Below, piece after piece: positions 36,806 to 50,300 of a stretch of DNA of 64,000 nt (position 1 is the stretch's first letter; every line of letters begins with the position of its first letter). A program made the translations under genes and the position numbers. This DNA comes from Strix aluco (Eukaryota > Chordata > Aves > Strigiformes > Strigidae), in NCBI RefSeq assembly GCF_031877795.1, contig NC_133933.1:27042529-27106528 (forward strand), given 5' to 3'. The notes beneath the pieces were generated by a model. That model did not search any database, had not been told where the DNA came from, and saw nothing but the letters and a program-made list of their open reading frames with translations.

Positions 36806-39800
36806 CTAAAGAAATGAGAGACAAAAAAAGTGTTAAGTTTGGCTTTCATAGTTTTAACTTTTTTTTTAAAGTATTTTAGAGATCTAAATATTGTCTTCTA
36901 GTTACATTTCATCATATAAGCTAGAATGCATATTATGCAAAATAATATATATGAAACATACATTTTTACATTATATGTACATTACTTTGAAGAAGAGCAC
37001 AAGAATTGATTGATTTAATTGAAAGCAAATATGTATTTCAAAGTCTAAGTAACTATAGGCACTACAGAAATTCCCTGCTCCAAGAAATAGATTTTCTAAT
37101 CTTTTTCAAATCACAGTATACAAAATTGTATTCTCCTCCCTGGCAACCAGGTAGGTTAAAGACAGCAAGGCATCCTTGCAATATTTTAACTTTTCTACCT
37201 TGTTTAACATTAAAACATGGATATTAAACTAACTCCATGAGAAATAGTAAAAAAATGAATATATATTAAATATGTATTAGTGGCAACAAATTGATGACAA
37301 GTTCTGATAGAAAAAATACAAGCAGGATGATTCCTGAACACATTTTTTCCAGGAAAAGGTTTTGGTTATTACATTCAAATTTTTAAAATGCAAATGCTTA
37401 CAAATCTAAATTGAATAAGAGAAACTCAGGTGAACCTGTGCCCTAAGAGTACAATGGAAATACAGCAAACAAACAAGAAACTAAAATATGTTAAGTATTC
37501 TAAACAGTATTTTTGTTTAGCTACTTACTAATAAATGCTCATGGCAAATGATTAGCAAGTCCACAGTGTTTAAAATCAAGGTTTTAATGCATTCTTAAGA
37601 AAATTATTTTCTTTGACCTTGAAATATTGGAACTAGTATCAGTAATACAAAATATTTGTTTTGCTTTAAAATTGTTTACACTTTCCGAAAGTAACATGAC
37701 ACAGATGAATTACCAGCTTTCCAGAATTTGATGATTAATTTTTAAGAAATAAGTTGGTCTGAACACTTTCTAATGTTTCGTATTGTCAGAGTGATGCTCT
37801 GTGAAAGTGCACGGAAATTCAATGTCTTCATAAAATGTCTGAGGCCATGAGTGAACGAAAGCTGAAATTTTTACTTTTTTGACACATTTTAGAATTGGAA
37901 AGGTTTGATTTTATCTTAAAAACAGAATGAAAACTACTTTTTTAAATTCTGAAAAATGACATGAAGCAGAAGTATCATTCCCTGGATAATTTAGACTTAG
38001 CTGCTTCACAGAACACAGTTCAGCTGAATCTCCATAAACTGGCAGAGCAACTACAACTGCTGGTAAGCTTCATGCAAACACTGACATGGCCCATCTGAGT
38101 TTCATCTGCACTGCATAATGCCAAACTGTGACCATATCGTTTCTTACATCTCATACTTAAAGTCATTTGATATGATTCCTCCAACATTCTGGTGCATAAA
38201 TCTTAAAATAGCAAGATAGACATACACATTCAAAATTAAATATTCCCTGTGTGCGGTTAAAGTGAGTACTACCCCATTCTTAACTGTTCACAAGGTTTAA
38301 TTTTTAATGTTTCTCTATGTCTCATACCACACAATTTCCTACCCAAGAGAAACAGCCTATTTGCATATTTTAATATTGTACTTTAAGAATGGCATACTAT
38401 TTTAATTTTCATTGTGTGTTTGGCATCACAAACACCTTCTTACTGTAGGAAAAGTTGTCCATATAATTATTATAATAAATATTATTATAACTCCAGCATA
38501 ACTGCAAATAGTTTCCTTATAAAGTGAAGCTAGTTATATTTAATTCAGTAAATTCACCAGGCTAATATTGTTCATAGGAGTGGGAAAAAAACCCAGCTCT
38601 GGCTGCCGAGAAAGCAAACAGATAATACAGCTATAATTTAGAATTAAGCAGTAATTCAGAGCAGAATGCAGTATCCTTTTTTTTTTTTTTTAATAGGAAG
38701 TACATGTTTAAGGATAGTTAGGTACAGTTTAACAAAAAAAGCAGCAAACTCAGGGTGAGACAGGGAAACCAGTAAAAGGTGTACACCCCCCACATCAGGA
38801 TAAAATCAGGAATAGTAAGTCTGAGCACTGAAGAAGTCTTCATTTGCTGGAGCAGACGGCTTTTGCTATTAGGATGCCTGGCCATACAAAAACAATTGGC
38901 TGCCAAAATTAGCTCCTTGGGACGATTTAGGAGCCTTTGAAGTGAACAGTTTTTTGAGCTGGAACTAAGCCCAGGTCCAGCTTCAAACTCAAATCAAAAT
39001 GACAAAGAGGAAATTTTCTCTGCCACACGCCCCCTCAGTGTAAGATTACTTTGGGTTGGCAGCTGTACTGTTTATCTTGTTATTTAAAGCTATTTCACTA
39101 GATACTCACAACTGAGCATTTAAACAACTGGCTCTGATTATGACGACAGCAGTTATGTTTGACCACATTTAGGAAACATCACAGAGTCTGATGGATAAAC
39201 AGAAGTGTGGCTGGCTTTACAGTTAGACTAATTAAAGAAGTTTAGAATGTATACTAGATAAATTTTGCACAGTATGCATATAAAATATAAATATCTTTTT
39301 AGGAAAAGAACCCCAGCCATTTCTGTATTTGAAGATAGAGATTTTAATCAGGTTTTAACAGTGAGAAAGTAAGGCCTGAAAATACCACTTGGCCTTGCAA
39401 GATCTACCTCACAGCACTGAAGAGAGTCTATCCCACTGTATCATTGTAGCAGCATAAAGGGAAGGGAATTGGAAGCCAAGTTCTCATGTCTATCTATTTT
39501 GATGGTGAAATGTAGGTTCAAATCATGCAGTGAAGCATTGCAATGCACTGCTGGTTGATTCTAGTAGACTGCCAGGATCATCTTGAGTTTAAACTGAGTG
39601 CTACATAGCATAGAAGTTATGAAGTTACGCTGACAATACTTTTTAAGCTGCAAGAACAAAAGTTGTAAGTGGAGAAAAACAGGCTTCTTCAAAATTATTT
39701 TCACTGTCAGTCCCCCACTGTTGGTGGCTGGAATTATTTAGCTTACAAATATGATTTCCCAGATACTGGCAAGATTGACCCAACAGTTTTACAGTCTCAG

Positions 39801-40019
39801 GATCATAGGAGCATAGAGCTGAGCGTTACGGAATTTTTCCACAATACATTCTTAAATCATGCCATATAATTCTCAGCAACAGAGACCTGTAATTCTCAGG
39901 TCCAAGAACTATTTTAAATTCCCAAATGAAGTTAATGTAACACTTCCTTTTTAAATTTGTCAAGCTTTGACTCCTTTCACTCTAGTAAATCATAAGTGAC
40001 TCAAGTTCAACTGACAGCT

Positions 40020-41179
40020 TAACAAGACCTACAGACCCTTTCAAGATATCTGACACCATTTCCCACAGCATTCTCCTGGTGAAACTGGCTGCTCGTGGCT
40101 TGGATGGGCACACGCTTTGCTGGGTGAAAAACTGGCTGGATGGCCGGGCCCAAAGAGTTGTGGTGAACGGAGTTAAATCCAGTTGACGGCCAGTCATGAG
40201 TGGTGTCCCCCAGGGCTCGGTTTTGGGGCCACTCCTGTTTAACATCTTTATTGATGATCTAGACCAGGGGATCAAGTGCACCCTCAGTAAGTTTGCAGAC
40301 GATACCAAGTTGGTGGGAGTGTTGATCTGCTCAGGGGTAGGGAGGCTCTGCAGAGAGATCTGGACAGGCTGGAGCGATGGGCTAAGGCCAACTGTATGAG
40401 CTTCAATAAGGCCAAATGCGGGTGCTGCACTTGGGCCACAACAACCCCCAGCAGCGCTACAGGCCTGGGGAGGAGTGGCTGGAGAGCTGCCAGTCAGAGA
40501 GGGACCTGGGGGTGTTGATTGACAGCCGGCTGAACATGAGCCAGCAGTGTGCCCAGGTGGCCAAGAAGGCCAATGGCATCCTGGCTTGTATCAGAAATAG
40601 CGTGGCCAGCAGGGACAGGGAAGTGATCTTACCCCTGTACTCGGCACTGGTGAGGCCACACCTCGATGACTGTGTTCAGTTTTGGGCCCCTCACTACAAA
40701 AAGGACATTGAATTACTCGAGCGTGTCCAGAGAAGGGCAACGAAGCTTATGAAGAGTCTGGAGCACAGGTCTGATGGGGAGCAGCTGAGGGAACTGGGGT
40801 TGTTCAGTCTGGAGAAGAGGAGGGTGAGGGGAGACCTCATCGCCCTCTACAACTACCTGAAAGGAGGTTGCAGAAAGCTGGGGATGAGTCTCTTTAACCA
40901 AGTAATAAGCCATAGGACAAGTGGGAATGGCCTCAAGTTGCGCCAGGGAAGGTTTAGACTGGATATTAGGAAGCATTTCTTTACAGAACGGGTTGTTAGG
41001 TGTTGGAATGGGCTGCCCAAGGAGGTGGTGGAGTCCCCATCCCTGGAGGTTTTTAAGAGTAGGGCTGACATAGCACTGAGGGATATGGTGTAGTTGGGAA
41101 CAGTCAGTGTTAGGTTAATGGTTGGACTAGGTGATCTTCAAGGTCTTTTCCAACCTTGATGATTCTGTGATTCTGTGAC
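40020..41179 (+). mobile_element. CR1 LINE, 5'-truncated, relatively young
   Basis: This is a chicken-repeat-1 non-LTR retrotransposon fragment of about 1.16 kb, compared with about 4.5 kb for a full element. It keeps the C-terminal part of the reverse transcriptase and the complete 3' end. The 3' terminus is diagnostic: it runs through GGTCTTTTCCAACCTTGATG into tandem GATTCTGTG units at 41160-41179, the CR1-type microsatellite end that replaces a poly(A) tail. Higher GC and CpG content than the surroundings and long surviving reading frames suggest it is the youngest CR1 here. The 5' edge is approximate: homology fades upstream of about 40020. It is inserted in the last SPATA17 intron, opposite to the gene's direction. 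Subfamily was not assigned. Confidence 0.95.
40033..41093 (+). pseudogene. CR1 reverse transcriptase, C-terminal remnant, broken
   Basis: The reading frame can be followed through three frames. The first (about 40033-40330) carries the RT motifs [21 protein letters not shown] and FADDTKL (the CR1 form of the YxDD catalytic box, with both aspartates present). It has an in-frame TGA at 40184-40186 where tryptophan is expected. The second frame covers about 40339-40418 ([20 protein letters not shown]). The third, 40416-41093, is a long 225-codon stretch through the thumb and C-terminal region ([44 protein letters not shown]) to a TAG. At least two small indels and one nonsense change therefore inactivate it, apart from the 5' truncation. 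A one-base loss near 40419 accounts for the second shift. Confidence 0.9.
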
Positions 41180-44100
41180 TACTTGACTGTCATGTGTGTT
41201 CATCAGATCTAAACAATGGCATCAAAAATGGCGACATAAGCCACCAAAAGATTTATCTCAATCAACACACATATCATAGATTAGACTTGCCAAATGCTCA
41301 CATAGTTTACCTTTGGAATGTTATTATTAAAGCAAATTCTAAAGAGATTTTACATCTGAGTATGCAGATATACATAAATACAGACCACGTACAAATAACA
41401 TTGGCAAACCAACAAGACCTTGTAGACCTACGTATCAGCTTGAAGGGCTTTGAAAATGCATCCCTTCATATTCTAGTGATGAATTTGCACTAACAGGGTT
41501 TCTTTCCAAACAATTTTGAGAGTACTGTACTGTTTCCTGTAATATAAAAATGCACTTTGGAATGAGATAGGAATTACAATTAAGTATCTTCAAAATTTAA
41601 TGAAGTAGAAAGCTGCTTCAGACCAAAGCAAGAACAGGCAAACAGCAGTAGCATATCTACTCACAGATTTTAAGGCCAGAAAGTACCATTATGACAATTT
41701 ATTCTCAGCTCCTGCTTACAGACTTTGGGTAATTTCCTATAGCAAATCTATCAAGTCCATAATAATTATGAAGCTGTTAAGCATGTAAAAAACTTGGAAC
41801 AATTAGCTTACAATAAACTTATGATACTTGATTTATAGCTTTGCACAGTCTTTCTCTGTAATGACAAAATTTCATTTTGTTGCATAAATAGATTTGGTTG
41901 CATAAATGGAGATCAAAGTTGCATTAGATTGTATGAATGCAGATTTCCTTCATAGGTTAGGAGAAGTAGCATGTGAAGATGTTTCGAAGATAAATTGTAT
42001 ATCCTCTCTAATGAAAAGTATTCTACCCATAATAGTGATTCAGAGCACTGAGTCCTCTTCTGAGCCAATTTAATACTGAAGACACTGTATAATTGCATGA
42101 TGTCAGCCATGACACCATGTGCTATGCTAAAGGTAAACTGATCCATGAAAGCTTTGGATCTCAGAAAAACTTTTTTGTAGTGCTGGAATTATATCTGTTG
42201 ATGGTATAGAGACCTATAACTGTAGATATATTCTGTTAAGAATCAATGGAAGGAGTAACTGAAAAGTGGGCACAGCTGCTAGAATCCTAATTCTACCCTC
42301 ATGCTGCTGAATAGTAAAAACAGGGAACAAAATCCACAGGTACACATCTAGACTTTAGAGGATGCAATGGGAAATTCTGCATAAAAGTCCACGCAGTAGT
42401 TATGTCCCTAGTTTAGGGTAAGCCCACTGAGCAATCTTGCTTTCTCCACAAAGCTGGGACACAGCTCATGTGCACACCTCATTTGAAAACCAGGCAGTAC
42501 TGCCAAGTGCCACTGTACAGCCATAGTCCACAACCCCCTCTGTTTAATACTAAGTGGTCATATTTAAGTATTCCCTATGATCCAAATGCTTGTAATAGTA
42601 AAATTAGAGTTTTAAAATGAGCTGTCAGAGTAAGCCTCCTGACCTACATTAATAGCCATGGAGGTCTCTAACAAGGAAGCAAACCAGAAATGGCAAGCGG
42701 TTATACAAGTAAAATGTTGATCCAGCTAACTTTTATTCTTAGCAAATTTATCAATACTGGTTAACAATACTTCCAACTAGTACAGGGCCTTCTGACATGA
42801 CAAAATAAGTGTAACAACCCATTCTGTCAATACAACACAAATGTCATTTCAAGTGCTCAAAACCCACTAAGCTACCCTAAAAAAGATTGATTTATCTGCT
42901 CCAGTGTTTCTTTGGGGCAAACTTTTCTCACAACTGAAACCAATTAGTGGGCCTGGCACTTGTAGTGCAGAATGTAGGTCAGCATCAAGTAATAAAAAAG
43001 TATTGACTTTTCTCTGTCTGTAAGCAGCATGAAAGGGGTGCCATGGCCTTGTCGTATATGAAAAGAGCTCCATTAATTTCACTTATTTCAACCAGGGCTG
43101 TCAAATACTAATGCTTCTATTGCACTTTTCACACAAAGTACATTGACACCAATCCTGGCCTCAGTGAAACAAGTTTACAATATTTCAGTCAGTGAAAGGG
43201 GTACTATAATTTTTAATTCCCTGTTGTACATTTAGTCTCTTTAAGCAGCACTGCTCATAAGACCTATTGAAAAATATAAGCTGGGACATTAATAATGGCT
43301 ATACACTTTTCCCCATGGGCAACAGAACCTATTTCTTGGGCATACCTTCAACAGCTAATTAGCCATAAAGTTCAGGACACAGTTGTTTGGCATAACTCTG
43401 TTTTTGTGGCTGGTGGGCACAGACTGCCAATTTTGCTTTCTGCTGTGGAGAAATATCCAAAAATGGGGAATAGGTCTTCTGTGACTTAAGGCTATAAAAT
43501 TGAAAAGCTAATGTGTTAACCAATTGGGTCAACTAGCCCCTTCAAATAAGAGATAATAACAAAAGCCTGGATCATGCCTTAGGGACTGGATCTCATTGAG
43601 TCAGTGCAGAGGTATTGACTTCCAGGGAAAAGCATGTCTAATCGGAGTTCCCTGCACTACAGTGGGCAAGTGACCACTGCTGTGATGAAGGAGATAGAGT
43701 TACCCTTTCCCTATTCAGCTTGCCAGCGCAATACAGAGGAGAAGAACAAGGAGCCATCATCTACCTCCTTCTAGGGCTGTCTACTACTACTACCAATTCT
43801 AAATCCTCTAAATTTTGTTCTTTTGGGTAAGTGCAATGAAAAAACCTGTGCTTCCATGAAGACTTCATGATTTTCTCCATATTGTGGATTGACACGGTAG
43901 TGATCAAACTGACCCAAAATGTTATGATCACGTTTCCCACTATTTCCCTCCTAAATTGCCAGATTTTTTTTTTTTTTGCAAGTTTATGGTTCTTCTTGAC
44001 AAGCTTGAGGGCTCTGAGTGTGACATCTAAGTCATTCGCTAATTACCTCCTGCAAATCCAAACATCATCAACAATAAAACTCTTTGTTTTAAAAAGACTG

Positions 44101-46640
44101 TGTGAATATGGTAGAAAGCAATTTTCTACTTGCTTTAATGACTTTCTAAGTGCAAGTCTTACCCTTTGAATCAGCTTGCTATTAGATCTTAAAATAAAAT
44201 GATATTGTATAGCCATCATAAAAAGCAACTTTATAACCTTCTGTGTTACACTTACATCAGGCAAGTTTCTTCTACTTCTTGGTTTTAGTCTTTTATTGAC
44301 ATTATGATAATGTGTTGTAAAAAACAAATCAGGAAATTATGTTCACAGTAGGAAATCTAACAACATTATTTTAATATCCTATCTTCCAAGCAGAAAAAGA
44401 AAATATTAATTGCTATTTATGTAATAAACATTTCATTATTATTACACTTAAATTTTCATGGAGATTTACAACTATCACTGACTTTTACACATTTCATCTT
44501 TTGAAAATACAAATAAGTAAACCAAACTCAAACAGTGCTTACTAAAAATTACAAAAGGTTTCTAATTATGGTTCATGCATTTGAAAAACCACTGATCTGA
44601 TAATCGCATCGATTTAGATACTTCCTGCATGATGTGTTCAGTACAAGCAGCACAGTAGTGTGTGCTCCTCTGTGACAGCCTAACATGGAAATTATAACTC
44701 TATTCCTCCCTTTCTCTAATATTCTAAGAAGGAAGTGTTCTGCTACTAAATCTGTGCTCACTGAAGTTTGCTTTCTTAGCTCAGCAGCTAAGCTGTGCTA
44801 ATTTGTGCTTTGGAGATAACTGGCTAACAAAAGTCAAGTTCTAAAACTCCTTGTCCTCATCTGTGCAAGGTAGGAGAGGATGTGTTCTAGCCTTTAACAG
44901 AGCCTGCTTCTGTGTGGTTAGAAGCAATTTGGACAAAGGAAAAAAAGGATATTCCACTGTACCCTTCTACAGTTGCACAAATTAAGCTATGACATGACAG
45001 AAAATAAAAATACTTTTGAGAATGCAATAGTTTGAGCCATTGTACAAGGAAAGCACAAATATTTCTAAATGAATAAGATATTTTGCAATAGCTGTGTTCA
45101 TTAAGGATTACAAATGTGTCAACCTTTACAGTGCTTTCTCACAAGCAAAGGCAAATTATCTCTCAGCTTTGACGGAAGTTTTGTGCAAGGAAGGACAAAG
45201 GAAAAAAGGGGAAGGATTTGGTCCAGTGAATTACTTTTTCTCATAAGTATTGCATCTCTAAAATTAACCTGGGATATGAAACTAGCCTGTCCTTTTTGTC
45301 ATGTGTAATATAACTAGCAATGAAGATTTGTGGTCCAAATTTGCATTTGTTACATTTACTTAGTACCCTGCAGTCATTGTGGTTGCCCAAGGGGAAGGAA
45401 GGGTGGAATTCCCAGCTGTACCCTGTAAGTTCATTTATTCCATTTATTGATGATCTGCAAGCCAGACACTGTCTGGTCCTTCCTCCCAAACATGTACTAG
45501 CTTTGCAATGTTTTAAAAATAAATATATTCTCCTTTATAAATAGCTGCTCAGATAATGAATTTATTTATGTGTATAAAGTTAATCTACTGAAGAAGAATA
45601 AATCACCTTTATGTAGACACTTTTCAGGTACTTTTAGACATATTCAGAGCCAGTATCAATATTAAAAGTATAGCTTGCCACACAGAAAGTGACAATGCAT
45701 GCTGTACCATATTTCAGTCAATGTTCATGTTATGAAACATCACCCAAATTCTGTTCTGAATGCCTGTATTTGAACCAAAATTGCCAAAGATAATATTCTA
45801 TTTTTTCAACTAATGTAGCCTTTTCTTACAAGTAAATTAAGAAACCAATGTGTATTTCTCCACAAGCTATTTCATACTTGGATACTCTTGAACTTTACTG
45901 AATCTGGGCTAAAACAGAAATGTGCAGTTGAAATAGTTCAGTAGGTATTCAGAATCCCAAGAGGTATTTATTTGTTATTGTCATGCAAATGTCTACTTCT
46001 TGCAGGGTATTTTAACTAAATATTTTTGAAGAAAGGAGTAGATGTTCATCCTTATTTAAGATGTATATATACACACTGAAAACACTGATGAGTGATACAT
46101 AACACTTTTATGAAGTTATTAACTCTGAGTTGGGTCTATGCCTAACACTACATTCCTCCGTACAGAAAAATATAGAGTCTTAAAAACATCTGATGAAAAA
46201 GTAAAGGACATATTTTTATCATAGTGCTTGCACTTTTAAACCAACTCCTTGTCCTGTCCATCACACACACACTGCTAGCAACAGGACTTGTATTAGCAAA
46301 TAATGCACTTAGGGATAAGTATCTTGACTTATGCCATTTATAAGCTGCCCCTTTCATTGTCTAATCTGTTCAACCACAACATTCTCCTTCCAGCTGAAAA
46401 TAAGCTATTGCCAAGTGTTGACTGCCAAGACAAACTCAGAACCACTTTCAACCTGATGGACTAAAGCCAGAAAACATTTAACCTGCCAAGATCAAGTTGC
46501 ATCTCTAACTTGCCAAAATCATGCCACTAGGAGTTAAGGAGGAAAAATTCTGAGTTGGAATTCCCAAGTGAAAATATTTTTTATCTTATCAGGTTAGGTT
46601 GTATCTGTTTGAAAAAAAGTTGCAATCATTTAGAATCGAT

Positions 46641-46660
46641 AAAAAAAAAAAAAAAAAAAA
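46641..46660 (+). repeat. A20 homopolymer tract
   Basis: Twenty consecutive adenines in the last SPATA17 intron, about 140 bp before a decayed CR1. There is no poly(A) signal upstream and no recognisable retrocopy attached. Confidence 0.9.
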
Positions 46661-46799
46661 GCACGTTGATTGCACTGTATTTGGCATATGCAGCAAAAAC
46701 AGTGCTCCAATTAGATTTCATCTGGTTTGACGTTGTTCTGGATCATACTTTCAAACGTGATTGCTTTCTGTGATGAAATGACTAGATATGCAGATCAAA

Positions 46800-47335
46800 G
46801 GAGAACAATGGATTCTGCCTAGCTGAGATTTAACAAGGCTTTCAACACAATCTCTCAGAGAAACCTTTTAACCAAGTTGGTAAATTATAGTCTAGATGTG
46901 CAGACTAATAGATGTAATAACTGTCTGGAGTATCAGGGTAGCAATGAATGGTTTGTACTTTAGCTGGAACCTGGGTACAAATGTATTTCCTCAGGTGCTA
47001 TCTTGGGATCTATCTTGTTTAATATCTTCATCAGTGACCTGAAGGTGTAGATGGAATGCACTCTCATCAAGTTCATGGACAATACCAAACTAATGGGTGC
47101 CATCGATACACTTGAGGGCTATGATGGAGAGTGATGTAGACAGGAATGGCCTGTCAGAACCTCACAACATACAGCACAGACAAATGCACCTGGTACAGAC
47201 TAACCCCAGGAACAAGGCAGGCTAGAGGCCTACAGGCTGGGTAGCAGCTCTGCAGAAGAGGTCCTGGTGGTCCTGGTGGGCAACTAGCTAAACATGAGTC
47301 AGCAATGTGTCCTTGCAGTGCTGAAAGCTAAAGGG
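46800..47335 (+). mobile_element. CR1 LINE fragment, old and decayed
   Basis: This is a sense-orientation CR1 remnant covering the RT region. Translated with allowance for indels it shows KAFNTIS-like, SILFNIFISDL and MECTLIKFMDNTKLMG segments, which align with the FNIFIDDL...[12 protein letters not shown] block of the element at 40020. The catalytic FADD box has become FMDN and stops interrupt all frames. Further on, an MSQQCVLAVLKAK-like segment matches the region before the RT thumb. No CR1 3' end is present, so the piece is truncated at both ends. Boundaries are approximate to about 30 bp. The divergence indicates an older insertion than the 40020 copy. Confidence 0.8.
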
Positions 47336-50300
47336 AAAAACAGCTTTCCTGTTTTGCAAATATAAACTACCTTCAGAAGAGATTGAGACGATCAGACAGG
47401 AAAAGGCCTTTCTCATTTTGCAGGCAGCTTACTTTGGAGATCAGCTAACACTAGAAAAACTACTCATCTATCCAGTGTTCACAAATGCTCTCACTAATCA
47501 ACAAACTGGAAAAACAGCTCTTGATAAAACCTATTGCTATTTTTTCTGTCTGTATTTGCTCATATATGATAACATATCTTCTTTGTGTCATGATTTTCTT
47601 CATTTTTTATTGGCACTTTTTCTCTTGTGTAAATCCACCAGTTCCTTGATACAGTTCAGGAATAGCATCAGCAACACTGATTATTCACTCAGGCGCCACA
47701 GATTTGTTTTGGCATTGACATGAAGCTAGTTCTGTCAAACTGCTGCTGATTAAGAAACTTCAGGGAGAGGAACAGCTGATATTTATAGCCAAACATTATT
47801 TCAGATTCAACAGTGTTCATATAAATGAAATGGATTACACATATTAGCACAAATTTAAAAAATAGATTGCTGAACATTTCAAAAACTAAAATCATGCTGT
47901 CTTGGTTCTGATATGAATACATGTTATATATACTAAATGTAACAACTTGTGCAAACATATTCTATGGTAGTATATAAGCAAAAGTTTCTTTCATTTTTTC
48001 AGCTGGATAACTTCCAAACTAAATTCTACACTCCGTTGTCCATGTTGAGGAAAGAATTTAGCCTTAAACTTTCTTTAACATCTACGTCTTTAATGTCTAT
48101 GCAGAACTTTCAATGTATAGCTGAGTACTATTATATCTATAAATGAACAGGAACTAGGAATTTTTACAATGTTTTATATGCTAATTTATTCATTGACAGT
48201 GTAGTAGCAATATAAGTTATACTGTAAAGTTTCCCATACTTCTCTGAGGACTTTGGATTTGACCTGAAGTGTTGAAATTCTTTAAATAGCAACACATTTT
48301 GGTCTTACTCCTGCCAAAGGCTTGGGCATCTGCAAAAACTACAAATCATGCCAAACTCTCTGAGTGATATATGGAGGACCACAATCCACTAGGAAATAAG
48401 CTAAGACCAACTCATTCATTTCATTTAGGTCCTTCAGTGGGATTTGAACCATCCAGCCCACAAACCATGTCTCATGAGATTGCAGTATACATCCAGCCCA
48501 CAGTAATAATGATTCATATACATATATGTGTATATGCTTTATTGCTACCTTTAGCTGGATTAAAAGCAATATATCAAATTTTATATTTCTGCTTCTTTTA
48601 TTAGCTTTCTAGCACTTGATCAGCTGATAGAGGTGATAATGAAATGTTTTTTTATAAACTGGAGTTTGTAAGTCCTGTCCTGAGAATGTAATATTTCAAA
48701 AAATAGCTTAAGCTTTGGGGAAAAAACCAATTACAGAAACAGCATTAAAAATGCCAAGCACTGGGCAGAAGCAATTCTGGATCAGTTTAAAAAAGTGATT
48801 GATGAAACTCTAATCTGAGCTGAAGGAACAGTTTCACGACAAGCTGTGACCATTCCACACACTTCATTAGCTGCCATAATTAGCCTGGTGTTTCAATTTG
48901 TTAGAACTGGTGGGGACAATTTTACTCAGAATGCAAACATCAAAAAACAGGGTGCCTCAGACTTCAGAAGAGGCTGATGAGAAGCTTTTCTAGTCTCTGT
49001 TAACTAAAAGATTAATTACAGCTGATGGGAGGCTGTACTCTGATTGTCACTCTGTCTATGTGCATTACTTTTAGCATTAGAAGAAAGACATGGTTGACAC
49101 TATGCTGCTCAATCAAGCAGCTTCACATTAGGGTACAAAGTCTGTTAATATGCAACATTTTTATTGTTTCTCTTTTTATTTTTCTTTTTTTTTCCCCCTA
49201 AGTTTGAAACTTTCATTCCTAACAAATTATACTTTAAAAGAGCAGGGTATTCAGTTGCTAATGATAAGCGCTTACCGCTTATCCTGTCGTTCCTTCATGC
49301 AACTACAGGTGAGAGATCCTAACATGTCTCAAAGCTACTGGCTAGAAATATTATTAGTTCCTGTTATCACAGTCAAAAAGTAAATTCCTACTCAAATAGT
49401 CTCATTTCGGAAAACAAAAAAAAATACAGTTGTGAAACAGACACTGTGTACATCACAGCCTTTATATCTTATCCCCTTTACTTTAGGTGCTGTTACCTCT
49501 GTACAGTAACTCATCAAAGCTTGTAAGGTTATTCAAATGGAAGTGAAGTCTGAATTTGAAGTGCAAAGGTTATTCCTGATTAATTCCATAACTCTCATTG
49601 TAGAATATTAACACATGTTTATACACCTACCCATAAATAAATCCTTATGTGGATATGCCTTTCATTTTCCCTACATATTTTATGGTGATATCAACAAAAA
49701 TTATAAAATAAGAAAGAATATAGTTTCTTATCTCTATCATGGTGGAATATCCTTTTAACCTGAGTTTATAAAGGGCATGTTGAAATCAGCTCTTCATTGC
49801 ATTAAATGAATAAACACTGAAGTGTATTCCAAAGTGAATATCGTATTACTATTTAAAATGGAGCAAACAAGTTCACAGTTGATTCATTATATAAATTTTA
49901 AGGAAAGAAGCAGTAGCTACTTACATCAAACCATTAAGACAACAAGCAGTATGCATTACTTACAGTCTCTCATTGATTCTAGTGTAAGTGAACAAAGCTA
50001 TCTTTTACTGTGATTTTTTCTTATTCAGGGTATGTAGATTACTCTAAAATCCATTTTACTGCACTGAAGTCCTACTGTTCTAAGAATAATATACTCTTGC
50101 TCTCTGGAGACATCATCAAAACAACAAGAACTTGCAGTCTTTCATCTTGGGCATATACTTGCCATAACCTCTTAGAATCCATCCAGGTATTAGTAACATT
50201 ACAGATTATACAACTGTTCAATCATAATGGGTCAGTGTGATAAAATATGTCATTCAGGCATCAGTTTAAAAAGCAACATTCTGTAGTCCTAAGTACATCT

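Noticed and set aside
40713..41071. Two minus-strand open frames across the CR1.
   Set aside because: Shadows of the CR1 reverse-transcriptase sense frame.
47418..47723. Ankyrin-like start (AAYFGDQLTLEKLL...TGKTALD) after a CTCATTTTGCAG acceptor.
   Set aside because: No donor follows in frame, the frame runs into low-complexity hydrophobic sequence, and it directly follows a decayed CR1.
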